A stretch of 64,000 nt of DNA, from positions 49,103 to 113,102 of the forward strand of contig URRR01000006.1 of assembly GCA_900550365.1 (NCBI GenBank), read 5' to 3'. Source of the stretch: an uncultured Prevotella sp. Lineage in GTDB: Bacteria > Bacteroidota > Bacteroidia > Bacteroidales > Bacteroidaceae. Each line of letters opens with the position of its first letter. The first letter of the stretch is position 1. This document shows, piece after piece, positions 8,301 to 14,436 of this stretch. The translations under genes were made by a program, and so were the position numbers. Under the pieces are notes generated by a model that saw nothing but the letters and a program-made list of their open reading frames with translations, had not been told where the DNA came from and did not search any database.

Positions 8301-9155
8301 CGTACCGGCTATCGGCCACGAGCCTGTTCCGCCGCCCATACGGTCGCGGATTTCGCCTCCCGTGCCTGTAGCCGCGCCGTTGAAAGGCTCTACGGTGGTA
8401 GGGAAGTTATGCGTTTCGGCCTTCAGCGAGATGACGCTCTCAATGTCTTTGACACGGAACCAGTCAGAAGTCGACTGGTCTTCGGGCGCGAACTGCTCGA
8501 TTACAGGGCCTTGTGCAAAAGCCACATTATCCTTATAAGCGCTGAGTATATGGTGCGGATTCTCTTTTGTTGTCTTCTTGATCATGTTGAAGAGTGAAGA
8601 CTCCATCTCCTTGCCGTCGATGATGAACACTCCGCCGAATATCTTATGACGGCAGTGCTCAGAGTTAATCTGGGCGAAGCCGAATATCTCAGAGTCGGTC
8701 AGAGGGCGTCCCAGCTCCTTCTCTATCTTGTGAAGGTACTCTATTTCTTCGGGCGACAGCGCCAGACCTTCCTGCTCGTTGTATTCCTCCAGGTTGTCAA
8801 CGTGCTTGATAGGCTCGGGCTTATGGTTCACGGTAAACACCGCCTGGTCCAGCCCGTCATACATGCGCTGCAGCATCGGGTCATGGTCGGCATCCTTGGA
8901 ACTTACGGGAAAGTACTCCTCTATGCGTGAGATGCCTTTCAGATTCATGTTCTGCGTTATCTCAACGGCGTTGGTGCTCCACGGTGTTATCATCTCGCGG
9001 CGCGGACCTACGAAGTAACCGGCAATCCTGTCGCCTTCAATCAGCGTTGCGTCGCCATACAACCAGCACAGTTCCTTGATTTCTTCTTGTGAAAGCTGAT
9101 GGTCAACCTCGGTTGCAATCACGCTTTCAGATGGGGTCTTGAAAAAAAGAATCAT
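5367..9155 (-). CDS. purL: Phosphoribosylformylglycinamidine synthase, long form
   Basis: 1262 residues, the large single-chain PurL that converts FGAR, ATP and glutamine to FGAM in purine synthesis. Seen in order: N-terminal region, AIRS-like synthetase core (NSEHCRHKIFGG, SLKAETHNFPTTVEPFNGAA, GGEIRDRMG), second AIRS domain (VPTGKDSLSM), and a C-terminal glutamine amidotransferase with FCGGFSNSDVLGSAKGWAGA, nucleophile motif LGICNGCQL and the final HLERAIFPWQ. Residues about 296-324 (SEEGKGKSEESNGSASGNSS LLTLNSSLK) are not expected in the family and are encoded by an intergenic-type repeat; the frame stays open. A -7-like box is at 9189-9196. It is monocistronic or leads into the CHR genes. 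Confidence 0.97.
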   Translation of the reverse strand: MILFFKTPSESVIATEVDHQLSQEEIKELCWLYGDATLIEGDRIAGYFVGPRREMITPWSTNAVEITQNMNLKGISRIEEYFPVSSKDADHDPMLQRMYDGLDQAVFTVNHKPEPIKHVDNLEEYNEQEGLALSPEEIEYLHKIEKELGRPLTDSEIFGFAQINSEHCRHKIFGGVFIIDGKEMESSLFNMIKKTTKENPHHILSAYKDNVAFAQGPVIEQFAPEDQSTSDWFRVKDIESVISLKAETHNFPTTVEPFNGAATGTGGEIRDRMGGGTGSWPIAGTAVYMTAYPRLSEEGKGKSEESNGSASGNSSLLTLNSSLKRDWEDILPVRKWLYQTPEQILIKASNGASDFGNKFGQPLICGSVLTFEHKEGDEKYAYDKVIMLAGGVGYGTKRDCLKKEPKKGNKIVVVGGDNYRIGLGGGSVSSVDTGRYSNGIELNAVQRANPEMQKRAYNLVRALCEEDVNPVVSIHDHGSAGHVNCLSELVEECGGQIDMTKLPIGDKTLSSKEIIANESQERMGLLIDEKHIEHVRKIAERERAPLYVVGETTGDAHFSFVQGDGVKPFDLDVAQMFGHSPKTYMRDNTVVRHYENVSYAHSNVGAALDEYVGRVLQLEAVACKDWLTNKVDRSVTGKIARQQCQGRIQLPLSDCGVVALDYRGRKGIATALGHAPQAGLASPEAGSVLSVAESLTNIVWAPLEEGLDSVSLSANWMWPCRSQEGEDARLYSAVKALSDFCCAIKVNVPTGKDSLSMSQQYPDGQKIISPGTVIVSSGGQVSDIRKVVSPVLVNDGKSSLYHIDFSYDELRLGGSAFAQSLGKVGDDVPTVKNPDYFRNAFNSVQELINNGWIMAGHDISAGGMVTTLLEMCFANTEGGMSVSLDMFDCEDIVKILMAENPGVIVQVSDSHKDDFEDLLDDNGICYACIGRPETSSRKLKISKGGFSHEFDIDAMRDVWYKTSYLLDRDQSMNGCAEARRDNYKKQPLVMKFNDGFTGKLSQYGISADRREPSGVKAAIIREKGTNGEREMAYSLYLAGFDVKDVMMTDLITGRETLEDINMIVFCGGFSNSDVLGSAKGWAGAFLFNPKAKEALDKFYARKDTLSLGICNGCQLMVELNLINPEHEKRAKMLHNDSRKFESAFLGLDIPQNNSVMFGSLSGSSLGIWVAHGEGKFYLPEGEDKYNVVAKYHYSEYPGNPNGSDYAVAGICSADGRHLAMMPHLERAIFPWQNAWYPADRRNDDVTPWIEAFVNARKWIEAR
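8184..8270. repeat. Heptad-repeat palindrome inserted in frame in purL
   Basis: On the plus strand this reads GAGTGAAGAATTAAGAGTTA AGAGTGAAGAG, then a centre (TTGCCGCTTGCAGAGCCATT), then GGATTCTTCACTTTTCCCTT TCCCTTCTTCACT. It has the arm-centre-arm design of the intergenic elements and 87 bp length, divisible by 3. It adds 29 residues rich in Ser, Glu, Gly and Asn between TAYPRL and RDWEDILPVRKW, where PurL proteins are normally contiguous or have a short loop. Confidence 0.8.
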
Positions 9156-9188
9156 ACCTTTTCTTGTTTTGTTATATTAAGATAGGTG

Positions 9189-9196
9189 CAAACTTA
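9189..9196 (-). promoter_or_regulatory. Putative -7 box of purL
   Basis: On the minus strand this is TAAGTTTG, fitting TAnnTTTG, 33 nt before the purL start codon. No clear TTTG is present at the -33 position, so support is partial. Confidence 0.4.
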
Positions 9197-9380
9197 CGAA
9201 TTTTCGTTGGAATAAACGAATAAAACAAAAATAATGAAACAACTTGCTCTAATTTATTCGTTTAATGCTGCATAAATCATGCATGTTATGGCTGTTCAGC
9301 AGCTTTGATAAACTTGTTTTCTGAAAAGAATCAGCCCACCCTTTGCCGGTCAGGAAATGTGTTGATGCCGGCTGTTTTGC

Positions 9381-9513
9381 GATTTGCCGTCTTTTGCGTT
9401 GTAAAAGACGGCAAATCGTAAGACGAAAGACGGCCTTTTGGAAAGCAAAAGGCCGTCTTTTACAAACCGCCGGGTTGTGGCTTGTTTAATATGTTGATAA
9501 TCAATGCGTTACG
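9381..9513 (-). repeat. REP-like double-hairpin element, copy B
   Basis: Read on the minus strand, the CGTAACGCATTGATTATCAA flank comes first. Then come GTAAAAGACGGCCTTTTGCT, TCCAAAAGGCCGTCTTTCG and the hairpin GATTTGCCGTCTTTTACAAC GCAAAAGACGGCAAATC. It occupies the gap between purL and the aldo/keto reductase genes. The remainder of 9156-9599 (about 9197-9380 and 9514-9599) is AT-rich or unremarkable DNA with no gene that I can support. Confidence 0.8.
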
Positions 9514-9599
9514 GATGGCGGTGCCGCGGTGTGGAATTGCTGCGGCATAATGAGCCGATGAAGGCTCGCCCGTGGCCTGCCGTGTGGGCGGACGGTGAG

Positions 9600-10445
9600 T
9601 TATCCGTAAGTCTCGACGAGCATCTTGATGAATGCCGGGTCGTTGAAGTTTATCGTTCCCGTGTCGTGGCGGTTAAGTTTCGCTATGCCTGCCATGTCCT
9701 CATCGGTAAGCTTGAAGTCGAAAATGTTGAAATTTTCGGCCATGCGCTCTTTGTGAGTGCTCTTCGGTATGGCTGCTATTCCCCGCTGGGTGAGCCAGCG
9801 CAGAGCCACTTGTGCCTCTGTCTTGCCGTACTTTGCGCCTATCTGTTTCAGCAGAGGATTGCCGAATACGGCGTCAGAGCCTTGTCCGCCGAGCGGTCCC
9901 CATGCCGTCATGCGAGTGCCGTATTGTGCCAGGTAAGGCTGTATGCCGTCCTGCTGGACGGTCACGTTGCACTGCAACTGGTTCATGGCAGGTTTCGTGT
10001 TGACGTGCATGGCAAAGTCAACGAAGCGTCCCGCCTGGAAGTTCGACACGCCTATGGCGCGCACCTTGCCCTCTTGAAGTGCCTTCTCCATTGCCCTCCA
10101 CGAGCCGTAAATGTCGCCGTACTGCTGGTGGATGAGCAGCAGGTCGATGTAGTCAGTGCGCAGTTTCCTTAGCGATTCGTCAATGCTGCGGGCGCATTTG
10201 TCCTCACCTGCGTTTGAAATCCACACCTTCGTCGTGATGAAAAGCTCGTTGCGCGGCAGGCCGCTCTTAGCTATCGCCGCGCCTACACCCTCCTCGTTGA
10301 AGTAAGCCTGAGCCGTGTCTATGTGGCGGTAGCCCGTCTCCAGGGCGTCGCTTACGCAGCGCTCGCACTCATCGGGGCTAACGAGAAAAACTCCGTAGCC
10401 CAGTAACGGCATCTCGATACCGTTGTTCAGTGTTATTGTTTCCAT
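9600..10445 (-). CDS. Aldo/keto reductase
   Basis: 281 residues, typical of the AKR5-like bacterial group. The complete catalytic tetrad is visible: Asp43 and Tyr48 (HIDTAQAYFNEE), Lys73 (ITTKVW) and His106 (LLIHQQYGDIYGSW). The C-terminal IPKSTHKERMAENFNIFDF is the NADPH-binding signature. It would reduce carbonyl compounds in the cytoplasm; the substrate is not evident. It lies 24 nt behind a second AKR gene of identical length and tetrad positions, so the two are tandem paralogues in one transcript. The divergent AraC gene at 11429 is the likely regulator. Confidence 0.93.
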   Translation of the reverse strand: METITLNNGIEMPLLGYGVFLVSPDECERCVSDALETGYRHIDTAQAYFNEEGVGAAIAKSGLPRNELFITTKVWISNAGEDKCARSIDESLRKLRTDYIDLLLIHQQYGDIYGSWRAMEKALQEGKVRAIGVSNFQAGRFVDFAMHVNTKPAMNQLQCNVTVQQDGIQPYLAQYGTRMTAWGPLGGQGSDAVFGNPLLKQIGAKYGKTEAQVALRWLTQRGIAAIPKSTHKERMAENFNIFDFKLTDEDMAGIAKLNRHDTGTINFNDPAFIKMLVETYG

Positions 10446-10469
10446 GTGTCCTGTATTTCTAAAGATTGT

Positions 10470-11315
10470 TTAATGTATCTTATGCGTGCCTATCCATTTG
10501 GTCGTGGCGAGGTCCATGTCGTCGTAAATAGGGCTCTTGCCCGTGTCAAGAACTGCTATGCGCCGCATCTCCTCGTCGTTGAGCGTGAAGTCAAAGATAT
10601 TGAAATTCTCCGCCATTCGCTCCTTGCGCACCGATTTAGGGATGACCACCACGCCCCTCTGGTTCAGCCAGCGGAGTATCACCTGACCCGTTGTCTTGCC
10701 GTGGCTGTCGGCTATTGCCTTAAGCGTAGGGTTGTTGAAGATGTCGCGCTGACCCTCGGCGAAGGGGGCCCAGGCCTCGTGCTGTATGCCCTCCTGCTTC
10801 AGGAAGGCGTTGGCCTGGCGCTGCTGGAAGAAGGGATGAGTCTCAAGCTGGTTTACGGCAGGCTTCACCTCGTTGTGCAGGAAGAGGTCTTGCAGACGCT
10901 CACACGAGAAGCTCGTAACGCCTATCGCACGTATGCGCCCCTCCTTCAGCAGGCGTTCGGCGGCGCGCCAGGCCGCATAATAGTTGCCGTAAGGCTTGTG
11001 GAGCAGGTACAGGTCGAGGTAGTCGAGGCCGAGCAGCGACATCGACTTGTCGAAGGCACGCAGCGCGTCGTCATACTCATAGTCCTGAACCCACAGCTTG
11101 GTGGTTACGAATACGTCCTCGCGGCGCAGCCCGCTGTGGCGGATAGCGTCGCCTACCTGCTTCTCGTTGAAATACGATGCCGCCGTGTCAATCATCCGGT
11201 AGCCCACTTCGAGCGCGTCGCTCACGCAGCGTTCGGTCTCGTTTTCAGGTATCTGATATACCCCGAAGCCTATCGCCGGCATCATTATGCCGTTGTTAAG
11301 TCTTACTTCTTTCAT
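10470..11315 (-). CDS. Aldo/keto reductase
   Basis: 281 residues. Tetrad residues are Asp43, Tyr48 (MIDTAASYFNEK), Lys73 (VTTKLW) and His106 (LYLLHKPYGNYY). The NADPH motif IPKSVRKERMAENFNIFDF is close to that of the downstream copy. It is the first gene of a two-gene AKR operon, with a -7-like box TATCTTTG on the minus strand at 11343-11350. It differs from its partner mainly in substrate-pocket loops (SFSCERLQDL against NFQAGRFVDF), which suggests different substrates. Old yellow or morphine-type reductase functions are common family labels, but nothing here fixes the substrate. Confidence 0.93.
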   Translation of the reverse strand: MKEVRLNNGIMMPAIGFGVYQIPENETERCVSDALEVGYRMIDTAASYFNEKQVGDAIRHSGLRREDVFVTTKLWVQDYEYDDALRAFDKSMSLLGLDYLDLYLLHKPYGNYYAAWRAAERLLKEGRIRAIGVTSFSCERLQDLFLHNEVKPAVNQLETHPFFQQRQANAFLKQEGIQHEAWAPFAEGQRDIFNNPTLKAIADSHGKTTGQVILRWLNQRGVVVIPKSVRKERMAENFNIFDFTLNDEEMRRIAVLDTGKSPIYDDMDLATTKWIGTHKIH

Positions 11316-11342
11316 GATGAAAATATATTAATGTTTGTGGTG

Positions 11343-11350
11343 CAAAGATA
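11343..11350 (-). promoter_or_regulatory. Putative -7 box of the aldo/keto reductase operon
   Basis: Minus-strand TATCTTTG lies 27 nt before the start codon at 11315. It shares the 113-bp divergent region with the AraC gene promoter, so the AraC protein could act on both. The -33 position does not match TTTG. Confidence 0.5.
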
Positions 11351-11393
11351 GTATAGCGGCGTTGAAAAGCTGTTATGAATTTCTGATTGATAT

Positions 11394-11424
11394 TTTCACT
11401 TTTCGTGGTTTTTGTCTAATTTTG
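11394..11424 (+). promoter_or_regulatory. Promoter of the divergent AraC gene, very close to the start codon
   Basis: A -33-like TTTC (11394-11397), a 19-nt spacer and the -7 box TAATTTTG (11417-11424) are visible. The ATG begins at 11429, only four bases (CGGC) after the box. Transcription would begin at or next to the start codon, giving a leaderless mRNA. Confidence 0.55.
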
Positions 11425-11428
11425 CGGC

Positions 11429-12277
11429 ATGAGTACATTTACAGACAACAGCAATGCGGCAGGTGCCGTTTCGGGCGGCATCCGTTTTTTCGGCAGTATG
11501 GCCGAATGCACCATGCCTGCCGTGGCCGGCAACGTGCTCCACATACTCTGCAAGGCCGGCAGCATGAGCTTTGTGTTTCAGAACGTGATGTATAACGTCG
11601 TGCCGCGCGACTACGTCATACTGCCCAACGCGGCGCTTGCCTCGGGCTTTACGGCGAGTGACGGCTTCGCCGCAGAGATAATGTGCCTCTCTGAGGCACT
11701 TGTTACGACGCTGGCCATACGCAGCGATTACGGCGTGATAGGGCATCTGTCGCTGTTGCAGAATCCGGTGATGAGGCTCTCGCCGGGTGATTATGACGTC
11801 TGCCTTGACGGCATGTCACGCCTGCGTGAGCGTTTTGGCGACACGGGGCATCTGTTCCGTGAGGAGTTGATTGAGCATCTGCTGATGGCGCACATACTCG
11901 ACCTGTATGACATCCATGCGCGCAACGCCGGCCATGTGCAGGTGTCGCGGCGCACGGCAGGCCTGCTGACGCGCTTTGTCGGCATGCTTCATTCAGGCGA
12001 CTACGTGGCTCACCGCGACCTCGGTTATTACGCTTCGCGGCTGTTTGTCACGCCACATTATCTATCAGAAGTGTGCCGCAAGGTGAGCGGCAGCCCCGCG
12101 ACATACTGGATTGACCGCTTCACCGTGAGCAATATAGTGCGCCAGTTGGCTTTGGGAGACCAGCCGCTTACCGCCATTGCCGAGCGTTTCAACTTCTCGT
12201 CGCTGTCTTATTTCAGCCGGTACGTGCAGAAACATACGGGCATGTCGCCGTCACATTACCGCAAAAACGGGACTTAA
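11429..12277 (+). CDS. AraC-family transcriptional regulator
   Basis: 282 residues. The N-terminal ~170 residues form a cupin-like sensing domain (FVFQNVMYNVVPRDYVILPN). The C-terminal AraC HTH comprises LGYYASRLFVTPHYLSEVCR and IAERFNFSSLSYFSRYVQKH, ending TGMSPSHYRKNGT. It is divergent from the two aldo/keto reductase genes with only 113 bp between the starts, the standard layout of a local regulator and its target. It belongs to a different subfamily from the AraC pair at 804-2624. The start is fixed by the promoter box four bases upstream. Confidence 0.88.
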   Translation: MSTFTDNSNAAGAVSGGIRFFGSMAECTMPAVAGNVLHILCKAGSMSFVFQNVMYNVVPRDYVILPNAALASGFTASDGFAAEIMCLSEALVTTLAIRSDYGVIGHLSLLQNPVMRLSPGDYDVCLDGMSRLRERFGDTGHLFREELIEHLLMAHILDLYDIHARNAGHVQVSRRTAGLLTRFVGMLHSGDYVAHRDLGYYASRLFVTPHYLSEVCRKVSGSPATYWIDRFTVSNIVRQLALGDQPLTAIAERFNFSSLSYFSRYVQKHTGMSPSHYRKNGT

Positions 12278-12290
12278 TGATAGTATTAGC

Positions 12291-12675
12291 TTAGCAGACA
12301 AGGAACAAGAGCTTAGCAGACAAGGGACAAGTAGACGAGCAGACAAGGAGATTTGTCATGCAAGCAACAAAGCATTTGGCTTTAACTTCTAACGAGCGAA
12401 GCGAGTGATAACTTCTTTTAGCTTAGTAGACAAGGGACAAGCAGACGAGCAGACAAGGAGATTTGCCATGCAAGCAGCAAAGCATTTGGCTTTAACTTCT
12501 AACGAGCGAAGCGAGTGATAACTTCTATTTGCTTAGCAGACAAGGGACTAGCAGACGAGCAGACAAGGAGATTTGTCATGCAAGCAACAAAGCATTCGGC
12601 TTTAACTTCTAACGAGCGAAGCGAGTGATAACTTCTTTAACTCCTTTAACTCCTTAAAGGAACTTCTCTAACTTC
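12291..12675. repeat. 110-bp tandem repeat, three copies, plus flanking units
   Basis: Copies start at 12311, 12421 and 12531, a period of exactly 110 bp with few differences. Each unit contains GCTTAGCAGACAAGGGACAA, then GCAGACGAGCAGACAAGGAG, the core ATTTGTCATGCAAGCAACAA AGCATTTGGCTTTAACTTCT, and AACGAGCGAAGCGAGTGATA ACTTCT. A partial copy (GCTTAGCAGACAAGGAACAA) precedes the array and TTTAACTCCTTTAACTCCTT follows it. Inverted relatives occur at 2720-2975 and 34781-35060. It follows the AraC gene; no coding capacity is evident. Confidence 0.9.
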
Positions 12676-12679
12676 TTTC

Positions 12680-12790
12680 CAAGAGACGGCCTTTCGCGTT
12701 CCAAAAGGCCGTTAATCGCACGCTAAAAGGCCGTCTTTTGCAGATCAAAAGACGGCCTTTTGCAACGCATTGAGAGTCAATGAGTTACGC
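12680..12790 (-). repeat. REP-like double-hairpin element, copy C
   Basis: On the minus strand the order is GCGTAACTCATTGACTCTCA flank, GCAAAAGGCCGTCTTTTGAT, CTGCAAAAGACGGCCTTTTA, GCGTGCGATTAACGGCCTTT and GGAACGCGAAAGGCCGTCT. It is nearly collinear with copies A, F and G. It lies between the AraC gene and the putative small RNA. Confidence 0.87.
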
Positions 12791-12928
12791 AAGGGGCTGA
12801 GGCTTGCTTTCGTGAAGGCCGTTTTTGCCTCCGCGGCAGTCCTTTGGCGGCATGACGGCCGGGCATCAGCTTTACGTTTGACATATGTCAATAAAAACGC
12901 CGTTTCAGGCATTTTTCTTTACAAAACC

Positions 12929-12959
12929 ATTGTATGTTTGTAAAGAATCATTACCTTTG
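12929..12959 (+). promoter_or_regulatory. Promoter of a putative small RNA
   Basis: ATTG (12929-12932), a 19-nt spacer and TACCTTTG (12952-12959) match the Bacteroidetes promoter form with one mismatch in the -33 element. A start site would fall near 12964. Confidence 0.55.
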
Positions 12960-12963
12960 CATC

Positions 12964-13026
12964 GTGTTTTTCATAGTATTAGATTTAAGGTTAACAAGGT
13001 TGGAGTACAGCGGTACTCCTTTTTTT
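12964..13026 (+). ncRNA. Putative small RNA or attenuated leader, about 62 nt
   Basis: The segment is bounded by a promoter ending at 12959 and an intrinsic terminator at 13002-13026 and has no start codon followed by a useful frame. The middle part ATTAGATTTAAGGTTAACAA (from about 12979) looks like a leader sequence I associate with many Bacteroidales transcripts, although I cannot verify that here. The next gene, fba, has its own promoter at 13174, so this unit appears separate from it. An alternative is a transcription attenuator whose read-through would reach fba. Confidence 0.5.
13002..13026 (+). terminator. Intrinsic terminator of the putative small RNA
   Basis: A perfect 7-bp stem (GGAGTAC 13002-13008 with GTACTCC 13013-13019) and an AGCG loop are followed at once by seven T residues (13020-13026). 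Confidence 0.75.
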
Positions 13027-13173
13027 ATGCCCTTACGCCTGAACATCACCGGCGCGGCGGCCGTTCCGCGAAATTTTGCAAAATTCACTTGCCAAAACGG
13101 TAAGCCTCATAACGCCAATGTAAAATTAATCTGAAAATTCACCGCTTTGCAACATTAAAAGTCGCGCCAATTC

Positions 13174-13204
13174 TTTGTGTTGCCGGAATAAATTGTTATC
13201 TTTG
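13174..13204 (+). promoter_or_regulatory. Promoter of fba
   Basis: TTTG (13174-13177), exactly 19 nt, then TATCTTTG (13197-13204) is a perfect match to the Bacteroidetes primary-sigma promoter. It leaves a leader of about 45 nt before the fba start codon at 13254. Confidence 0.8.
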
Positions 13205-13253
13205 CGGTGATTAAGGGAAAGATTTTTCATTATAACATAAATTTTTCAAGATT

Positions 13254-14264
13254 ATGGTAAGTTATAAGACACTTGGCTTGGTAAACACCCGTGAGATGTT
13301 TGCAAGAGCCATCAACGGCGGTTACGCCATTCCGGCATTCAACTTCAACAACCTGGAGCAGCTTCAGGCTATCATCAAGGCTTCTTCAGAGCTGAAGTCG
13401 CCGGTTATCCTGCAGGTTTCTAAAGGCGCACGTAATTATGCTAACCCTACGCTCCTCCGCTATATGGCACAGGGCGCGGTAGAATACGCTAAGGAACTGG
13501 GCTGCGCTCATCCTGAAATCGTGCTCCACCTCGACCACGGAGACAGCTTCGAGCTCTGCAAGAGCTGCGTTGACATGGGCTTCTCTTCAGTTATGATTGA
13601 CGGTTCTTCACTGCCTTACGACGAGAACGTAGCCCTGACAAAGAAGGTAGTTGACTACGCTCACCAGTACGACGTTACCGTTGAGGGCGAGCTGGGCGTG
13701 CTCGCAGGCGTTGAGGACGAGGTAGCTTCTGAGGAGTCTCACTATACAAAGCCTGAGGAAGTAATCGACTTCACAAGCAAGACCGGCGTTGACTCACTGG
13801 CAATCTCTATCGGTACAAGCCACGGCGCATACAAGTTCAAGCCCGAGCAGTGCACACGTGACCCGAAGACCGGCCGCCTCGTGCCTCCTCCATTGGCATT
13901 CGACGTGCTCGACGAGATTATGAAGAAGCTGCCCGGATTCCCAATCGTGCTCCACGGCTCATCTTCTGTTCCCCAGGAGTATGTTGACATGATCAACAAG
14001 TACGGAGGCAAGCTGCCTGACGCAGTAGGTATTCCTGAGGAGCAGCTCCGCAAGGCTGCCAAGAGCGCTGTATGCAAGATTAACATCGACTCAGACTCTC
14101 GTCTGGCATTCACGGCTGCCGTTCGTAAGGTATTCGTTGAGAAACCGGCTGAGTTTGACCCGCGTAAGTACTGCGGACCGGCACGTGACCTCATGGAGCA
14201 GATGTACAAGCACAAGATTATCGACGTGCTTGGCTCTGACAACAAGCTGGCACAACTTGACTAA
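13254..14264 (+). CDS. fba: Class II fructose-1,6-bisphosphate aldolase
   Basis: 336 residues. This zinc enzyme splits fructose 1,6-bisphosphate into DHAP and glyceraldehyde 3-phosphate in glycolysis. Visible motifs are PAFNFNNLEQLQAI near the N-terminus, the metal/catalytic segment LHLDHGDSFE (Asp94, His95), VEGELGVLAG, SIGTSHGAYKF and VLHGSSSVP, all class II aldolase signatures. Length fits the family. Codon use is strongly biased, as in a highly expressed gene (GAG, AAG, CTC). It has a perfect promoter and its own terminator, so it appears monocistronic. Confidence 0.97.
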   Translation: MVSYKTLGLVNTREMFARAINGGYAIPAFNFNNLEQLQAIIKASSELKSPVILQVSKGARNYANPTLLRYMAQGAVEYAKELGCAHPEIVLHLDHGDSFELCKSCVDMGFSSVMIDGSSLPYDENVALTKKVVDYAHQYDVTVEGELGVLAGVEDEVASEESHYTKPEEVIDFTSKTGVDSLAISIGTSHGAYKFKPEQCTRDPKTGRLVPPPLAFDVLDEIMKKLPGFPIVLHGSSSVPQEYVDMINKYGGKLPDAVGIPEEQLRKAAKSAVCKINIDSDSRLAFTAAVRKVFVEKPAEFDPRKYCGPARDLMEQMYKHKIIDVLGSDNKLAQLD

Positions 14265-14297
14265 TGAGTAACCTCATAGTAATTCGTTTTTAAGTGA

Positions 14298-14336
14298 AAG
14301 CGGCGGCTCCGTGACGGAACCGCCGCTTATTTTATG
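14298..14336 (+). terminator. Intrinsic terminator of fba
   Basis: The stem pairs AAGCGGCGG with CCGCCGCTT and continues inward with TCCGT/ACGGA, spanning 14298-14327. ATTTTAT follows. About 100 bp of unremarkable DNA then separates it from the end of rodA on the other strand. Confidence 0.75.
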
Positions 14337-14436
14337 TCTTTATTGATTGTGCCGGGTAATGACTGAAACGGTCATTGCCAGATAGCCAAGGCCGCAATGA
14401 CGCCGGCATGCGCGGAAGGGGAGCGTTGCGCGAGAC

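Noticed and set aside
9504..10172. 222-codon plus-strand frame opposite the first aldo/keto reductase
   Set aside because: Antisense to an intact enzyme gene with full catalytic tetrad; composition typical of a shadow frame.
10446..11351. 301-codon plus-strand frame opposite the second aldo/keto reductase
   Set aside because: Fully antisense to a conserved enzyme; no start context or motif.
12311..12640. CRISPR array at the 110-bp repeat
   Set aside because: Units are contiguous with no unique spacers, and no cas genes are present.
12885..13103. Short plus-strand frames across the small RNA region
   Set aside because: They run through a terminator hairpin and a T tract and resemble no protein family.
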